From positions 14,540 through 47,082 of the forward strand of contig DDEX01000020.1 in assembly GCA_002336845.1 (NCBI GenBank): 32,543 nucleotides of DNA. Direction: 5' to 3'. Below, piece by piece: positions 1 through 6,811 of the stretch (position 1 is the stretch's first letter; each line of letters opens with the position of its first letter). This DNA comes from Rhodobacteraceae bacterium UBA1943 (GTDB taxonomy: Bacteria; Pseudomonadota; Alphaproteobacteria; Rhodobacterales; Rhodobacteraceae). The notes beneath the pieces are model-generated. The model made no database searches, was not told the origin of the DNA, and worked only from the letters and a program-made list of their open reading frames with translations. A program made the translations under genes and the position numbers.

Positions 1-446
1 GCGATGCCGACGCGCTGCTTCATGCCGCCCGAGATCTCGCCCGGCCGCTTGTCGGCCGAATGGGCCATCTGCACGAGGTCGAGGTTGTGCATGATCCAGT
101 CGTGCCGCTCAGCCTTCGACTTGGTCCCCGCGAAAACCTTCTGCACTGCCAGTTTGACGTTGTCATAGACGGTCAGCCAAGGCAGCAGCGAGTGGTTCTG
201 AAAGACCACGGCACGGTCCGGACCCGGGGCTTTCACCTCCCTGCTGTCCAATGTGATGCCGCCCGAGGTCACATCCGTCAGCCCGGCGATCATGTTCAGC
301 AGTGTCGATTTTCCGCAGCCGGAATGGCCGATGATGGACACAAACTCGCCCTTGCCGATGCGCAGGTTCACGTCGCGCAAAACCTCGGTGCGGCGGCTGC
401 CCTTGGCGAAGACCTTGCCGACCTTGTCGATTTTCAGATAGCTCAT
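1..446 (-). CDS. nrtD: Nitrate ABC transporter ATP-binding protein (partial, C-terminus off the window)
   Basis: This is the ATPase that would power nitrate/nitrite import by the NrtABD system from the cytoplasmic face. About 148 codons are present, read leftward from ATG 446-444, and the gene runs off the left edge. The N-terminal half shows an ABC Walker A motif (GHSGCGKST), a Q-loop region (VVFQNHSLLPW), and the start of the signature region (ISGGMKQR) near the edge. The Leu-Leu-Pro-Trp after the Q-loop is typical of the nitrate/sulfonate/taurine (NitT/TauT) class. A GGAGG ribosome site lies just upstream, and the gap to nrtB is only 10 bases, so it belongs to the nrtA-nrtB-nrtD operon. 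The Walker B and C-terminal parts cannot be seen. Assignment to nitrate rests mainly on its neighbours. Confidence 0.93.
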   Translation of the reverse strand, partial: MSYLKIDKVGKVFAKGSRRTEVLRDVNLRIGKGEFVSIIGHSGCGKSTLLNMIAGLTDVTSGGITLDSREVKAPGPDRAVVFQNHSLLPWLTVYDNVKLAVQKVFAGTKSKAERHDWIMHNLDLVQMAHSADKRPGEISGGMKQRVGI

Positions 447-456
447 CTCCGCCTCC

Positions 457-1356
457 TCAGACTGCGGTGCCACGGGAGACCACGCGCCCGATCCAGCCGA
501 CGAGGCGGTCAAGCACGAAGCCGGTCAGGCCGATATAGACAAGGGCCACGATGATGTCGGACAGCCGCGATGAATTCCACGCATCCCAGATGAAGAAGCC
601 GATCCCCACGCCGCCGGTCAGCATCTCGGCCGCGACGATGGCCAGCCAGGCGAGGCCGATGCCGATGCGGAGGCCCGAGAAGATGTAGGGCGCGGCGGCC
701 GGGACCATGATCTTCCAGAAGAACTCGACCTGGTTCAGGCGCAACACGGCGGCGACGTTGCGGTAATCCTGCGGGATGGCGCGGACGCCAGCGGCGGTGT
801 TGATGATGATCGGCCAGATCGAGGTGATGAAGATCACGAAGATGGCTGAGGGGCGGCTGTCCATGAAGGCGGCCAGCGAGATCGGCAGCCAAGCCAGTGG
901 CGGCACAGTGCGAAGGACCTGAAAGATCGGGTCAAGGCCGCGCATCAGCCAGTCGGATTGCCCGATTGCCGCCCCCAGAAGAACGCCCACCACGGCGGCC
1001 AGGCCGAAGCCGTAGAAGACCCGCTCCAGCGAGGTCAGGACGCGCCAGCCAAGGCCGATGTCTTGGGTGCCGTTGATGTAGAACGGTTTCAGGATCAGAT
1101 CGGAAGCCTCTTCCCAGACCTGAAGCGGCGTCGGCAGGCCGGAATTGCCGCCCGAGAAGGCGAGTTGCCAGATCATCAGCAATGCCAGGACCACGACGGT
1201 CGGTGGCACGATCTGGCGCAGGGTGAAATCGCGGATCGCGGCCAGCCTGTCACTGCTGCGGCGGGTGCTGCGCGGCAGCGCGGTGACGCTGGCAGGGGGA
1301 ATGGGCGCCGCGGCGGGCATTTCCGCCGGTTTGCGCAGGGTGGTCACGCTTGTCAT
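457..1356 (-). CDS. nrtB: Nitrate ABC transporter permease
   Basis: This 299-residue inner-membrane permease would form the channel for nitrate/nitrite uptake. An Ala/Pro-rich cytoplasmic N-terminus of about 45 residues precedes the first membrane segment (PPTVVVLALLMIWQLAF). A BPD_transp_1 core follows, with several hydrophobic helices (for example FVIFITSIWPIIINTA) and an EAA-like loop around the segment beginning RNVAAVLRLNQ. Length and layout match NrtB/CynX-type permeases of the NitT/TauT class. It starts 12 bases after the nrtA stop and ends 10 bases before nrtD, which indicates one transcript. The substrate is inferred from the neighbouring NrtA and NasS/NasT, since permease sequence alone does not separate nitrate, cyanate and sulfonate systems. 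Confidence 0.93.
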   Translation of the reverse strand: MTSVTTLRKPAEMPAAAPIPPASVTALPRSTRRSSDRLAAIRDFTLRQIVPPTVVVLALLMIWQLAFSGGNSGLPTPLQVWEEASDLILKPFYINGTQDIGLGWRVLTSLERVFYGFGLAAVVGVLLGAAIGQSDWLMRGLDPIFQVLRTVPPLAWLPISLAAFMDSRPSAIFVIFITSIWPIIINTAAGVRAIPQDYRNVAAVLRLNQVEFFWKIMVPAAAPYIFSGLRIGIGLAWLAIVAAEMLTGGVGIGFFIWDAWNSSRLSDIIVALVYIGLTGFVLDRLVGWIGRVVSRGTAV

Positions 1357-1368
1357 CCCCGCCCCCCC

Positions 1369-2667
1369 TTACGCCATGGCCTTGATGGACAGGCTGTCCA
1401 GATAGGCTTGCGGGTTCGCCGGATCGAAGACCTTGCCGTCGAAGAAGGTCTCGTCCCCGCGGCTGTCGCCGAAGCCCGTGGTGTCGAGACCCAGCAGCGC
1501 GGCCGCTTGCAGCCACAGGTCCGAGCGGTTGGTGTTGCCGACCAGCGACTTGGTATCCAGATCGGCTGGAAAGGTGCCCCAGCGTTTGTTCTCGGTGATG
1601 AACCAGGTGTCGAGGCTTTTCCAGGGATAGGAGGTCTCGCCCTTCTCGCCCCAGAACCGCATCAGATAGGGCGTGCCTTTCTCCTCGCGGCCGTTGCCGT
1701 AGTTGATGTCGCCCTTGATCCGCCCGACGATGTCGTTGACCGGGACGTTGTACCATTGGCGGCCCGAGACGATCTTCGCCATCTCGTCCTTGTTCTCCAT
1801 CTTCTCGCACCACATCTGCGCCTCCATCACCGCGCTCATCAGCGCGACGGCGGCCTTCGGATGCGCATCGACCCAGTCGGCGCGCATGCCGAGCACCTTC
1901 TCCGGGTGCCGCATCCAGATTTCAGAGGTGGTGGTGGCGGTGAACCCGATCTTCTGGTGCACCAGTTGCTCGTTCCAGGGCTCGCCCACGCAGAACGCGT
2001 CCATGTTGCCGACCTTCATGTTCGCCACCATCTGCGGCGGCGGCACCACGATCAGGTTGACGTCCTTGTGCGGATCGATGCCGTTCGCGGCCAGCCAGTA
2101 GCGGATCCACAGATCGTGGGTGCCGCCCGGGAAGGTCATCGCGACGGTGGCAGGGGTGCCGGCGGCCTTCTTCTGCGCGAAGGCCTCGCGCAGCCCGCCC
2201 GTCTTCAGCCCGACGCCGAGGTCTTTGTAGGCGTTCGATACCGAGATGCCCTGGCAGTTCTCGTTCAGGTTCAGCAGGGCATACATCGGCAGCGGAACAT
2301 TGTTCTGCATCACCTTGCCTGTGGAATAGAGATGCACATTCGGGCGCAGCAGGTGCGCGCCGTCGATGCCGCCGCCCTGCGAGCCAAGCGCCATGTTGTC
2401 GCGGGTCGCGCCCCAACTGGCCTGCTTTTCCACGCTCACATCGGGCATGCCGTATTTGTCGAAAAGGCCCTTTTCCTTGGCAATGATCAGGGGCGCGCTG
2501 TCGGTCAGGGCGATATAGCCCAGCCTTGCGCCCGTCACTTCCGGGCTTGGGGTGGCGGCCCAGGCCCCGCCCGGGATCAGGGCGCGGGCGGCGGCGGCGG
2601 TGGCAAGCGTGCCCGCGGCGGATTTCAACAGGGTGCGGCGGGTCAGGGCGGCTTGGATCTTGGTCAT
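1369..2667 (-). CDS. nrtA: Nitrate/nitrite ABC transporter substrate-binding protein, Tat-exported
   Basis: This 432-residue periplasmic receptor delivers nitrate/nitrite to NrtB. The N-terminus has a twin-arginine signal (RRTLLKSA at about residues 9-16), a hydrophobic stretch and a probable cut near AWA|AT. The mature part has the NrtA/NasF pattern: a TDSAPLIIAKEKGLF segment, an AHLL segment, PPPQM, and a GEPWNEQLVH segment. The ATG at 2667 was chosen because it places the Tat signal at the extreme N-terminus and is preceded by AGAGGA. The frame stays open upstream to 2820, but that part would translate the regulatory leader and is not protein-like. NasS, two genes upstream, is a signal-less paralogue. 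Expression is probably controlled by the leader RNA at 2717-2835. Confidence 0.95.
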   Translation of the reverse strand: MTKIQAALTRRTLLKSAAGTLATAAAARALIPGGAWAATPSPEVTGARLGYIALTDSAPLIIAKEKGLFDKYGMPDVSVEKQASWGATRDNMALGSQGGGIDGAHLLRPNVHLYSTGKVMQNNVPLPMYALLNLNENCQGISVSNAYKDLGVGLKTGGLREAFAQKKAAGTPATVAMTFPGGTHDLWIRYWLAANGIDPHKDVNLIVVPPPQMVANMKVGNMDAFCVGEPWNEQLVHQKIGFTATTTSEIWMRHPEKVLGMRADWVDAHPKAAVALMSAVMEAQMWCEKMENKDEMAKIVSGRQWYNVPVNDIVGRIKGDINYGNGREEKGTPYLMRFWGEKGETSYPWKSLDTWFITENKRWGTFPADLDTKSLVGNTNRSDLWLQAAALLGLDTTGFGDSRGDETFFDGKVFDPANPQAYLDSLSIKAMA

Positions 2668-2716
2668 GGTGTCCTCTTGCGGCCGGAAGCAGGGGGTTTG
2701 CCTGCCCGAGTGCTGG

Positions 2717-2772
2717 AAAAACAAAAAGCCGCCACGACGCTGGCCCATGATGGACCATGCGATCTGGCGGCT
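2717..2772 (-). terminator. Intrinsic terminator inside the nrtA leader (attenuator)
   Basis: Read on the minus strand, an 8-base arm (2772-2765, AGCCGCCA) pairs with TGGCGGCT (2734-2727). This is followed at once by a T-rich tail, TTTTGTTTTT (2726-2717). The space between the arms holds its own 6-bp hairpin (TGGTCC with GGGCCA around an ATCAT loop). It lies about 50 bases before the nrtA start and well after the nasS stop, so it would stop transcription before nrtA unless prevented. This is seen directly in the sequence. The role as an antitermination target is inferred from the hairpins just upstream and from the linked nasT. Confidence 0.85.
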
Positions 2773-2787
2773 ACGTTGCCTGGGAGC

Positions 2788-2835
2788 GCCCGCAGCATCG
2801 CGGGCAAGAGAGACCTGCACCCCGTTGCGCCGGTC
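2788..2835 (-). ncRNA. Tandem-hairpin ANTAR-protein target in the nrtA leader RNA
   Basis: On the minus strand, hairpin 1 (2835-2812) has GACC/GGTC, a G-A mismatch, then GCGC/GTGC, closing a six-base loop AACGGG. The A at loop position 1 and G at position 4 match the known ANTAR-binding rule. After a 6-base linker, hairpin 2 (2805-2788) has a six-pair stem GCCCGC/GCGGGC and a six-base loop GATGCT, which keeps G at position 4 but has G instead of A at position 1. An intrinsic terminator follows 15 bases later. ANTAR regulators such as NasR and NasT are known to bind paired hexaloop hairpins and prevent termination, and NasT is encoded in the same cluster. Binding here is inferred. Confidence 0.8.
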
Positions 2836-3022
2836 ATCGCTTCTTTTGCAGCGTCAGGCGGCGTGCTGGCAAGCGCCGCTTGCCCGATTTCGCATGTGCG
2901 CCACCTGCTTTCTGCGCCGCGGCGAAAAAACAAGCGACCGGCCCGCCGCTGACGGGTGAACGGATGAATATTTCGGCGGAGTGTGAACCTGCCGGGCTGG
3001 GGAGATCGCGAATCAGCCGATC

Positions 3023-4195
3023 TCAGCCAAGGTCGGGGTCGAAGATGCCCCCGTCGAAAAAGCGATTGCGGGGCAATGATGCGGTTCCGCCAGGGGTCTG
3101 GATTTCCAGCGCCTCTTCCAGCGCGCCCTCGACCTTGGCTGAGGCGCCCGGCATCCGGGCGCCTGCCGGGCCAAGGAAACGCCGGTAGAGATCCGGGCGG
3201 AACACCGCGCGGCCGACACCCCGTGACTGTGCGGGATCAAGGCCATGGCGGAGTGCCAGCCGGGCAGCGATCCATTCGCCCTGGCTGCGCCAGGGAAAGG
3301 GGGCAAGCCCCCCGAACTCCAGAAACTGCCGCGCGAGTCGCGTCTCGCCCTCCGATGTGATGACGAACCGCCCGGAAAGCGACCGTTCCAATATGTCGGC
3401 CCGCACGCCCACAAAATGCGGCGCGGCAAGCAGTTCAGCGGCGGCCAGCAGGTTGCCAGGGTCGGCCAGCCAGATGCCGGCCTTCCAGACCGCCCGCATC
3501 AGACGGGCCGTCACCTCGGGGTTGGCCTCGACCCTGTCGTGGCGCAGCGCCAGCACCTTTTCCGGCGCCTGGCTCCAGATCGCCGATCCGGTCAACAACA
3601 GCTCTCCGGCACCCAGTTCCACGGCGATCGAGCCCCACGGCTCGCCCACGCTGAAGGCGTCGATCTCGCCACCGGCCAAGGCCTCGGCCATGCGGGGGGG
3701 CGGGACGGTGTGGATATCGAGCCCCTGGGGCCGGGCCCCGGCGATGGACTCGATCCAGTAGAACAGAAGTTCAGTGTGCATGGCAAAAGGGAATGGGACC
3801 CCGATGCGCAGCCGCCCGCCGGTGGCCGCCAGCAGCGCCGCCCCGGCCGCCCGTGCATCGTGCATCGCGAAATCATGGCCCTGGTCACGCATCCGCGCCG
3901 CTATGGCGCGCGATACGCCGATGATCTCGCCACAGACCGACATCACCTGCACCGCATCGATGGCCATCTCTACCCCGCCAAGGCCCAGGGTCATCGCTAC
4001 CGGCATGGGCGACAGCAGATGCGCCGCGTCAACCAGCCCGAAGGCCAGATCATCGCGCAGCCGCGACCAAGTGGGCGAGGAACGCAGGGTCAGCGCCAGC
4101 CCCTCGGCCTCGACAAAGCCCATCTCGGCCGCGATGATCAGGGGGGCGGCATCGGTCAGTGGCACAAAGCCGGCGGTCAGGGCGATACGGCTCAT
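3023..4195 (-). CDS. nasS: Cytoplasmic nitrate sensor, NrtA-like, partner of NasT
   Basis: This 390-residue protein resembles NrtA along its length (TDAAPLIIAAEMGFVEAEG, PPPRM, and GEPWGSIAVE segments) but starts directly with the mature fold (MSRIALTAGFVPLTDAAPL) and has no signal peptide. It therefore acts in the cytosol. In studied systems NasS holds NasT inactive and lets it go when nitrate or nitrite binds. Its ATG overlaps the nasT stop by four bases (ATGA at 4195-4192), so the two are translationally coupled and probably made in matched amounts. The transporter operon it should control lies just downstream behind a terminator leader. A plain transporter component is unlikely, given the missing export signal. 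Confidence 0.92.
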   Translation of the reverse strand: MSRIALTAGFVPLTDAAPLIIAAEMGFVEAEGLALTLRSSPTWSRLRDDLAFGLVDAAHLLSPMPVAMTLGLGGVEMAIDAVQVMSVCGEIIGVSRAIAARMRDQGHDFAMHDARAAGAALLAATGGRLRIGVPFPFAMHTELLFYWIESIAGARPQGLDIHTVPPPRMAEALAGGEIDAFSVGEPWGSIAVELGAGELLLTGSAIWSQAPEKVLALRHDRVEANPEVTARLMRAVWKAGIWLADPGNLLAAAELLAAPHFVGVRADILERSLSGRFVITSEGETRLARQFLEFGGLAPFPWRSQGEWIAARLALRHGLDPAQSRGVGRAVFRPDLYRRFLGPAGARMPGASAKVEGALEEALEIQTPGGTASLPRNRFFDGGIFDPDLG

Positions 4196-4779
4196 CGCAG
4201 CATCTCCGAGGCGAGAACCAGGGCCTGTGCGATATCGGCAATCTTGCGCTTCTGGTCCATAGCGGTGCGGCGCAGCAGGGCATAGGCCTCGTCCTCGCTG
4301 ATGCCCTTGGCACGCATCAAAAGGCCCTTGGCGCGGTCGATGATCTTGCGTTCCTCCAGGGCCGCCTTGGTCGCGGCGAGCTCTTCCCGCATGCGGCGGA
4401 ACACATTGAACCGCGCGATGGCCGCATCCATGACCGGGCGCAGCCGATCGGGCCGCAGCCCGTCCACGATATAGGCCGAAACCCCCGCCTCGACCGCTGC
4501 CTGCGTCAACCCGCTGTCTGACCGGTCAACGAAGATCGCGACCGGCCGGTCGAGCGGGCCCGAGGCAAGCGTCAGTTCCTCCAGCACGTCGCGGGTTGGG
4601 CTTTCCACGTCGATCAACACCAGATCGGGGTTCAATTCGGCAATGCGCTGGGCGATGCCAGCGTCGGTGTCGATGACGATGATGTCGTGTTTGCCAGTTT
4701 CAAGCAGGCTGTCGCGGATCATCGTCGCGCGGGCGGCGTCCTTTTCGCATAGGACGATGGAAAGCGGTCGGGAGGACAT
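4192..4779 (-). CDS. nasT: ANTAR-domain antiterminator response regulator
   Basis: This 195-residue regulator has a receiver-like domain (about 5-125) and a C-terminal ANTAR RNA-binding domain (about 134-195). The receiver keeps an acidic residue at the usual phosphorylation position (D57 in LVLIDVES), although NasT proteins are controlled mainly by NasS binding. The ANTAR part shows the typical run EERKIIDRAKGLLM, then GISEDEAYALLRRTAM and an ADIAQALVLA helix. It is the first gene of the nasT-nasS pair. Its probable target is the pair of hexaloop hairpins and the terminator before nrtA (2717-2835). The start at 4779 has a modest GAAGAG upstream. Confidence 0.93.
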   Translation of the reverse strand: MSSRPLSIVLCEKDAARATMIRDSLLETGKHDIIVIDTDAGIAQRIAELNPDLVLIDVESPTRDVLEELTLASGPLDRPVAIFVDRSDSGLTQAAVEAGVSAYIVDGLRPDRLRPVMDAAIARFNVFRRMREELAATKAALEERKIIDRAKGLLMRAKGISEDEAYALLRRTAMDQKRKIADIAQALVLASEMLR

Positions 4780-4995
4780 GACGCGTCAACTCTTCGGTGG
4801 ATCGGCTCGGCCCCCCGCGAACGAAGGTAAGGCGAATTCTGCATGGCAGCATGATCATCATGACGGCGACGATCAAGCGCAGAATGCCCCTGACAAGGCA
4901 TTCCAGCACTCCCTGCCATGGCTGCGCCGCATTACGACGGAGATCACTTTGTATCCGTCGCATTGCTTGTGAAGTTGGTCGAGGTATATACAGCA

Positions 4996-5020
4996 AAAGC
5001 CCCGCCCTTGGCGGGGCTTT
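4996..5020. terminator. Bidirectional hairpin terminator
   Basis: An 11-base arm (4996-5006, AAAGCCCCGCC) pairs perfectly with GGCGGGGCTTT (5010-5020) around a three-base loop. Because the arms end in AAA/TTT, a short T-run follows in both directions (TTTGT on plus, CTTTTGC on minus), so it could stop transcription from either side. No recognised gene ends next to it, which suggests that an unannotated transcript ends here, most simply one coming from about 5200 on the minus strand. Confidence 0.8.
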
Positions 5021-5361
5021 GTCGTTTCGGCAACTGCTTGGTGATATCGGGTTCGAATGGCTCGGCCAGGCATGACTACGCGGGTTGGAAAGCCCGCGCA
5101 GGGCCGCATGGGAATCGCTCGCTTGGCCATGCGGAGTGGCCTTGCGTTTGTTCTGCGCGGCAAGGGCTGCGACCTCAGCCATCGCGTCATGGTCGCTTTG
5201 GCACATATTGCCAGGATCCCCCGGCCACGCCATGCACCCTTTCCGGGGATGGTTTTTCAGGGGTCGCCCCATGTAGCCGTTTTCGCCAGCGGATATGGGT
5301 ATTGCACTGCGATCCCGCAGGTGCTGGCCAGCCGCCGTGGTTGCCGCGACGCCCATCCCGA

Positions 5362-5401
5362 CTGTCACCCAATCCTTACACCCCTGACAGCAAGCCGTCA
5401 C
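5362..5401 (+). promoter_or_regulatory. Candidate tandem Pho boxes upstream of ugpB
   Basis: Four seven-base units begin at 5362, 5373, 5384 and 5395, an exact 11-base period: CTGTCAC, TCCTTAC, CTGACAG and CCGTCAC. The known PhoB half-site is CTGTCAT, repeated every 11 bases with four-base spacers. Unit 1 matches six of seven positions, unit 3 five and unit 4 five; unit 2 is weak. A possible -10 (CTAATC, 5411-5416) lies about 10 bases downstream, the usual arrangement when PhoB replaces the -35 contact. The ugpB start is 48 bases after the last unit. PhoB control of ugp operons is established in other bacteria; binding here is inferred. Confidence 0.7.
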
Positions 5402-5449
5402 AGGAACCGGCTAATCGGGCCGCAACGATCCAGCACTGGGAGAGCCCCG

Positions 5450-6748
5450 ATGAAAAAGACCCTTGTTGCCGCGACGGCGTTCGCCATGACCGCGCAGGCA
5501 GCCCTTGCCGAAACCACCCAGATCACCTGGTGGCACGGCATGGGCGGCGCCAATGAACAGGTGATCAACCAGGTCGCCGAAAAGTTCAATGCCGCCCAAT
5601 CCGCCTGTGCGATCACCCCGGTGTCAAAGGGCACCTATGAAGAGGCGCTGGCCGCCGGTATTGCCGCCTTCCGTTCGGGCGAACAGCCGAACATCCTGCA
5701 AGTGTTCGATGCCGGTGCCGCCACCATCATCAACGCCAAGGGCGCCACTATCCCCGCCGAAGATATTCTGGCCCAGAACGGTCACAAGCTGGACCGCGAC
5801 GCCTTCATCGACGGTATCCGCTATTTCTACGCCGATGCGAACGGCAAGTTCATCGGAATGCCGTTCAACTCTTCTGCGCCGATCATGTATGTGAATGACG
5901 ACGCGATGAAAAAAGCCGGCGTCACACCCCCGAAAACCTGGGCCGAATTCGAGGCGATAGCGCCCAAGCTGAAAGAAGCGGGCTATACCCCTCTGGTCGC
6001 CAGCCAACTGACCTGGATGTTTTTCGAGAACTATTTCTCGCGCAACAACGTGCAGATGGCCTCGAACAACAACGGCTATGACGGGTTCGAGGGCACCGAG
6101 CTGCACGCCACCTCGCCCGAGTTGCTGGCCTTCTGGACCCGCGTGAAAGACTGGCACGACAAGGGCCTGTTCGGCTATTACGGGGCTGGCTGGGCGGACA
6201 ACCAGAAGCCCTTCGAGGAGGGCAAAGTTGCGCTGTGGATCGGCTCTTCAGGGTCGTTCGGCGGCCTGTCCAAGACCGCGGTCATGCCGTTCTCGGCCGA
6301 TTTCCTGCCCTATGACGAGACCGTCAAGGATGGCAACAAATCGTCGTTCATCGGTGGTGCCTCGCTGTTTGCCATGTCGGGCAAGCCCGAAGCGGAAAAC
6401 AAGTGCACGGCCGATTTCTTCAACTTCCTGACTACGACCGACATCCAGAAGTTCTACCATCAGGCCACCGGGTATGTCGCCATCACCAAGGCCGCCTATG
6501 AGGCCTCGAAGGCCGAGGGCTGGTACGAAAAGCATCCGCAGGCCGAGGTTGGCATCAAGCAGCTTCTGTTGCCGCAGGGCGAATGGTCCAAGGGCTACCG
6601 GCTTGGCTTCTACCCCCAGATCCGCGTGATCGAAGAGCGCGAATACAACAAGATCTTCGCGGGTGAAACCACGGTGGAAGACGCCTTCAAGACGATCGAA
6701 ACCGAAGGCAACGAGCTGCTGGCGAAATTTGCCAAGACCTCGGGCTGA
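5450..6748 (+). CDS. ugpB: sn-Glycerol-3-phosphate / glycerophosphodiester ABC transporter substrate-binding protein
   Basis: This 432-residue periplasmic receptor has a clear Sec signal peptide (MKKTLVAATAF..., probable cut ALA|ET after residue 20). The mature sequence follows UgpB closely: TQITWWHGMGG at the start, GIAAFRSGEQPNILQV, GMPFNSSAPIMYVN, SNNNGYDGFEG, SSGSFGG, IGGASLFAM, HQATGYVAITKAAYE and PQIRVIEE. These blocks separate UgpB from general sugar-binding proteins. The ATG at 5450 was chosen for the signal peptide; the frame is open upstream, but that stretch contains the Pho-like repeats. It is the first gene of ugpB-A-E-C. Either glycerol-3-phosphate or glycerophosphodiesters such as glycerophosphocholine could be the main ligand. 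Confidence 0.93.
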   Translation: MKKTLVAATAFAMTAQAALAETTQITWWHGMGGANEQVINQVAEKFNAAQSACAITPVSKGTYEEALAAGIAAFRSGEQPNILQVFDAGAATIINAKGATIPAEDILAQNGHKLDRDAFIDGIRYFYADANGKFIGMPFNSSAPIMYVNDDAMKKAGVTPPKTWAEFEAIAPKLKEAGYTPLVASQLTWMFFENYFSRNNVQMASNNNGYDGFEGTELHATSPELLAFWTRVKDWHDKGLFGYYGAGWADNQKPFEEGKVALWIGSSGSFGGLSKTAVMPFSADFLPYDETVKDGNKSSFIGGASLFAMSGKPEAENKCTADFFNFLTTTDIQKFYHQATGYVAITKAAYEASKAEGWYEKHPQAEVGIKQLLLPQGEWSKGYRLGFYPQIRVIEEREYNKIFAGETTVEDAFKTIETEGNELLAKFAKTSG

Positions 6749-6760
6749 CCAACCATTTTC

Positions 6761-6792
6761 GCCGCCGGGTCCGCATGTGCTGGCCCGGCGGT
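6761..6792 (+). terminator. Intercistronic stem-loop between ugpB and ugpA
   Basis: Arms CCGCCGGG (6762-6769) and CCCGGCGG (6784-6791), with an outer G-T pair, form an 8-9 bp stem with a 14-base loop, followed by TTCCTTATTT. It sits in the 63-base gap after the receptor gene. Such stems often protect the upstream mRNA or partly stop transcription, so that more receptor than permease is made. Which of the two applies here cannot be told from sequence. Confidence 0.6.
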
Positions 6793-6811
6793 TCCTTATT
6801 TCGCCGGACCG

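Larger units (their letters stand above)
2668..3022 (-). promoter_or_regulatory. Intergenic leader region between nasS and nrtA
   Basis: This 355-base gap separates the nasS stop from the nrtA start and holds no convincing protein gene. Its downstream half carries the two ANTAR-type hairpins and the terminator listed separately. The transcription start should lie in the upstream half (about 2850-3000). I found no clear -35/-10 pair there and no sigma-54 GG-N10-GC element with correct spacing, so the promoter class is left open. Confidence 0.6.
4780..5449. other. Non-coding region between nasT and ugpB
   Basis: This 670-base gap lies between divergent genes. Several frames are open across it, but none has a family-like sequence or a good ribosome site, so I call no gene. 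It holds a strong hairpin terminator (4996-5020), two further stems (5079-5098, with arms CGCGGGTT/AGCCCGCG around GGAA, and 5104-5134, with arms CCGCATGG/CCATGCGG), and the Pho-box-like repeats at 5362-5401. Read on the minus strand, the two stems come first and the terminator last, an arrangement compatible with a small RNA upstream of nasT. The nasT promoter should lie at about 4800-4980, but I could not place it. Confidence 0.6.

Noticed and set aside
958..2952. Very long plus-strand open frame opposite nrtB/nrtA
   Set aside because: It is rich in Arg, His, Gln and Gly in the way antisense frames of GC-rich genes are, matches no family, and lies opposite two clear transporter genes.
2836..3000. 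Sigma-54 promoter for nrtA
   Set aside because: Several GG and GC pairs are present, but none has the required -24/-12 spacing with the surrounding consensus.
5041..5110. tRNA-like T-loop string GGTTCGAAT
   Set aside because: The flanking bases do not form a T-stem, and no acceptor stem or anticodon arm can be drawn on either strand.
4700..5401. Overlapping open frames in the nasT-ugpB gap
   Set aside because: They run across a perfect terminator hairpin and into the nasT 5' end, have no convincing ribosome site, and show no family pattern.
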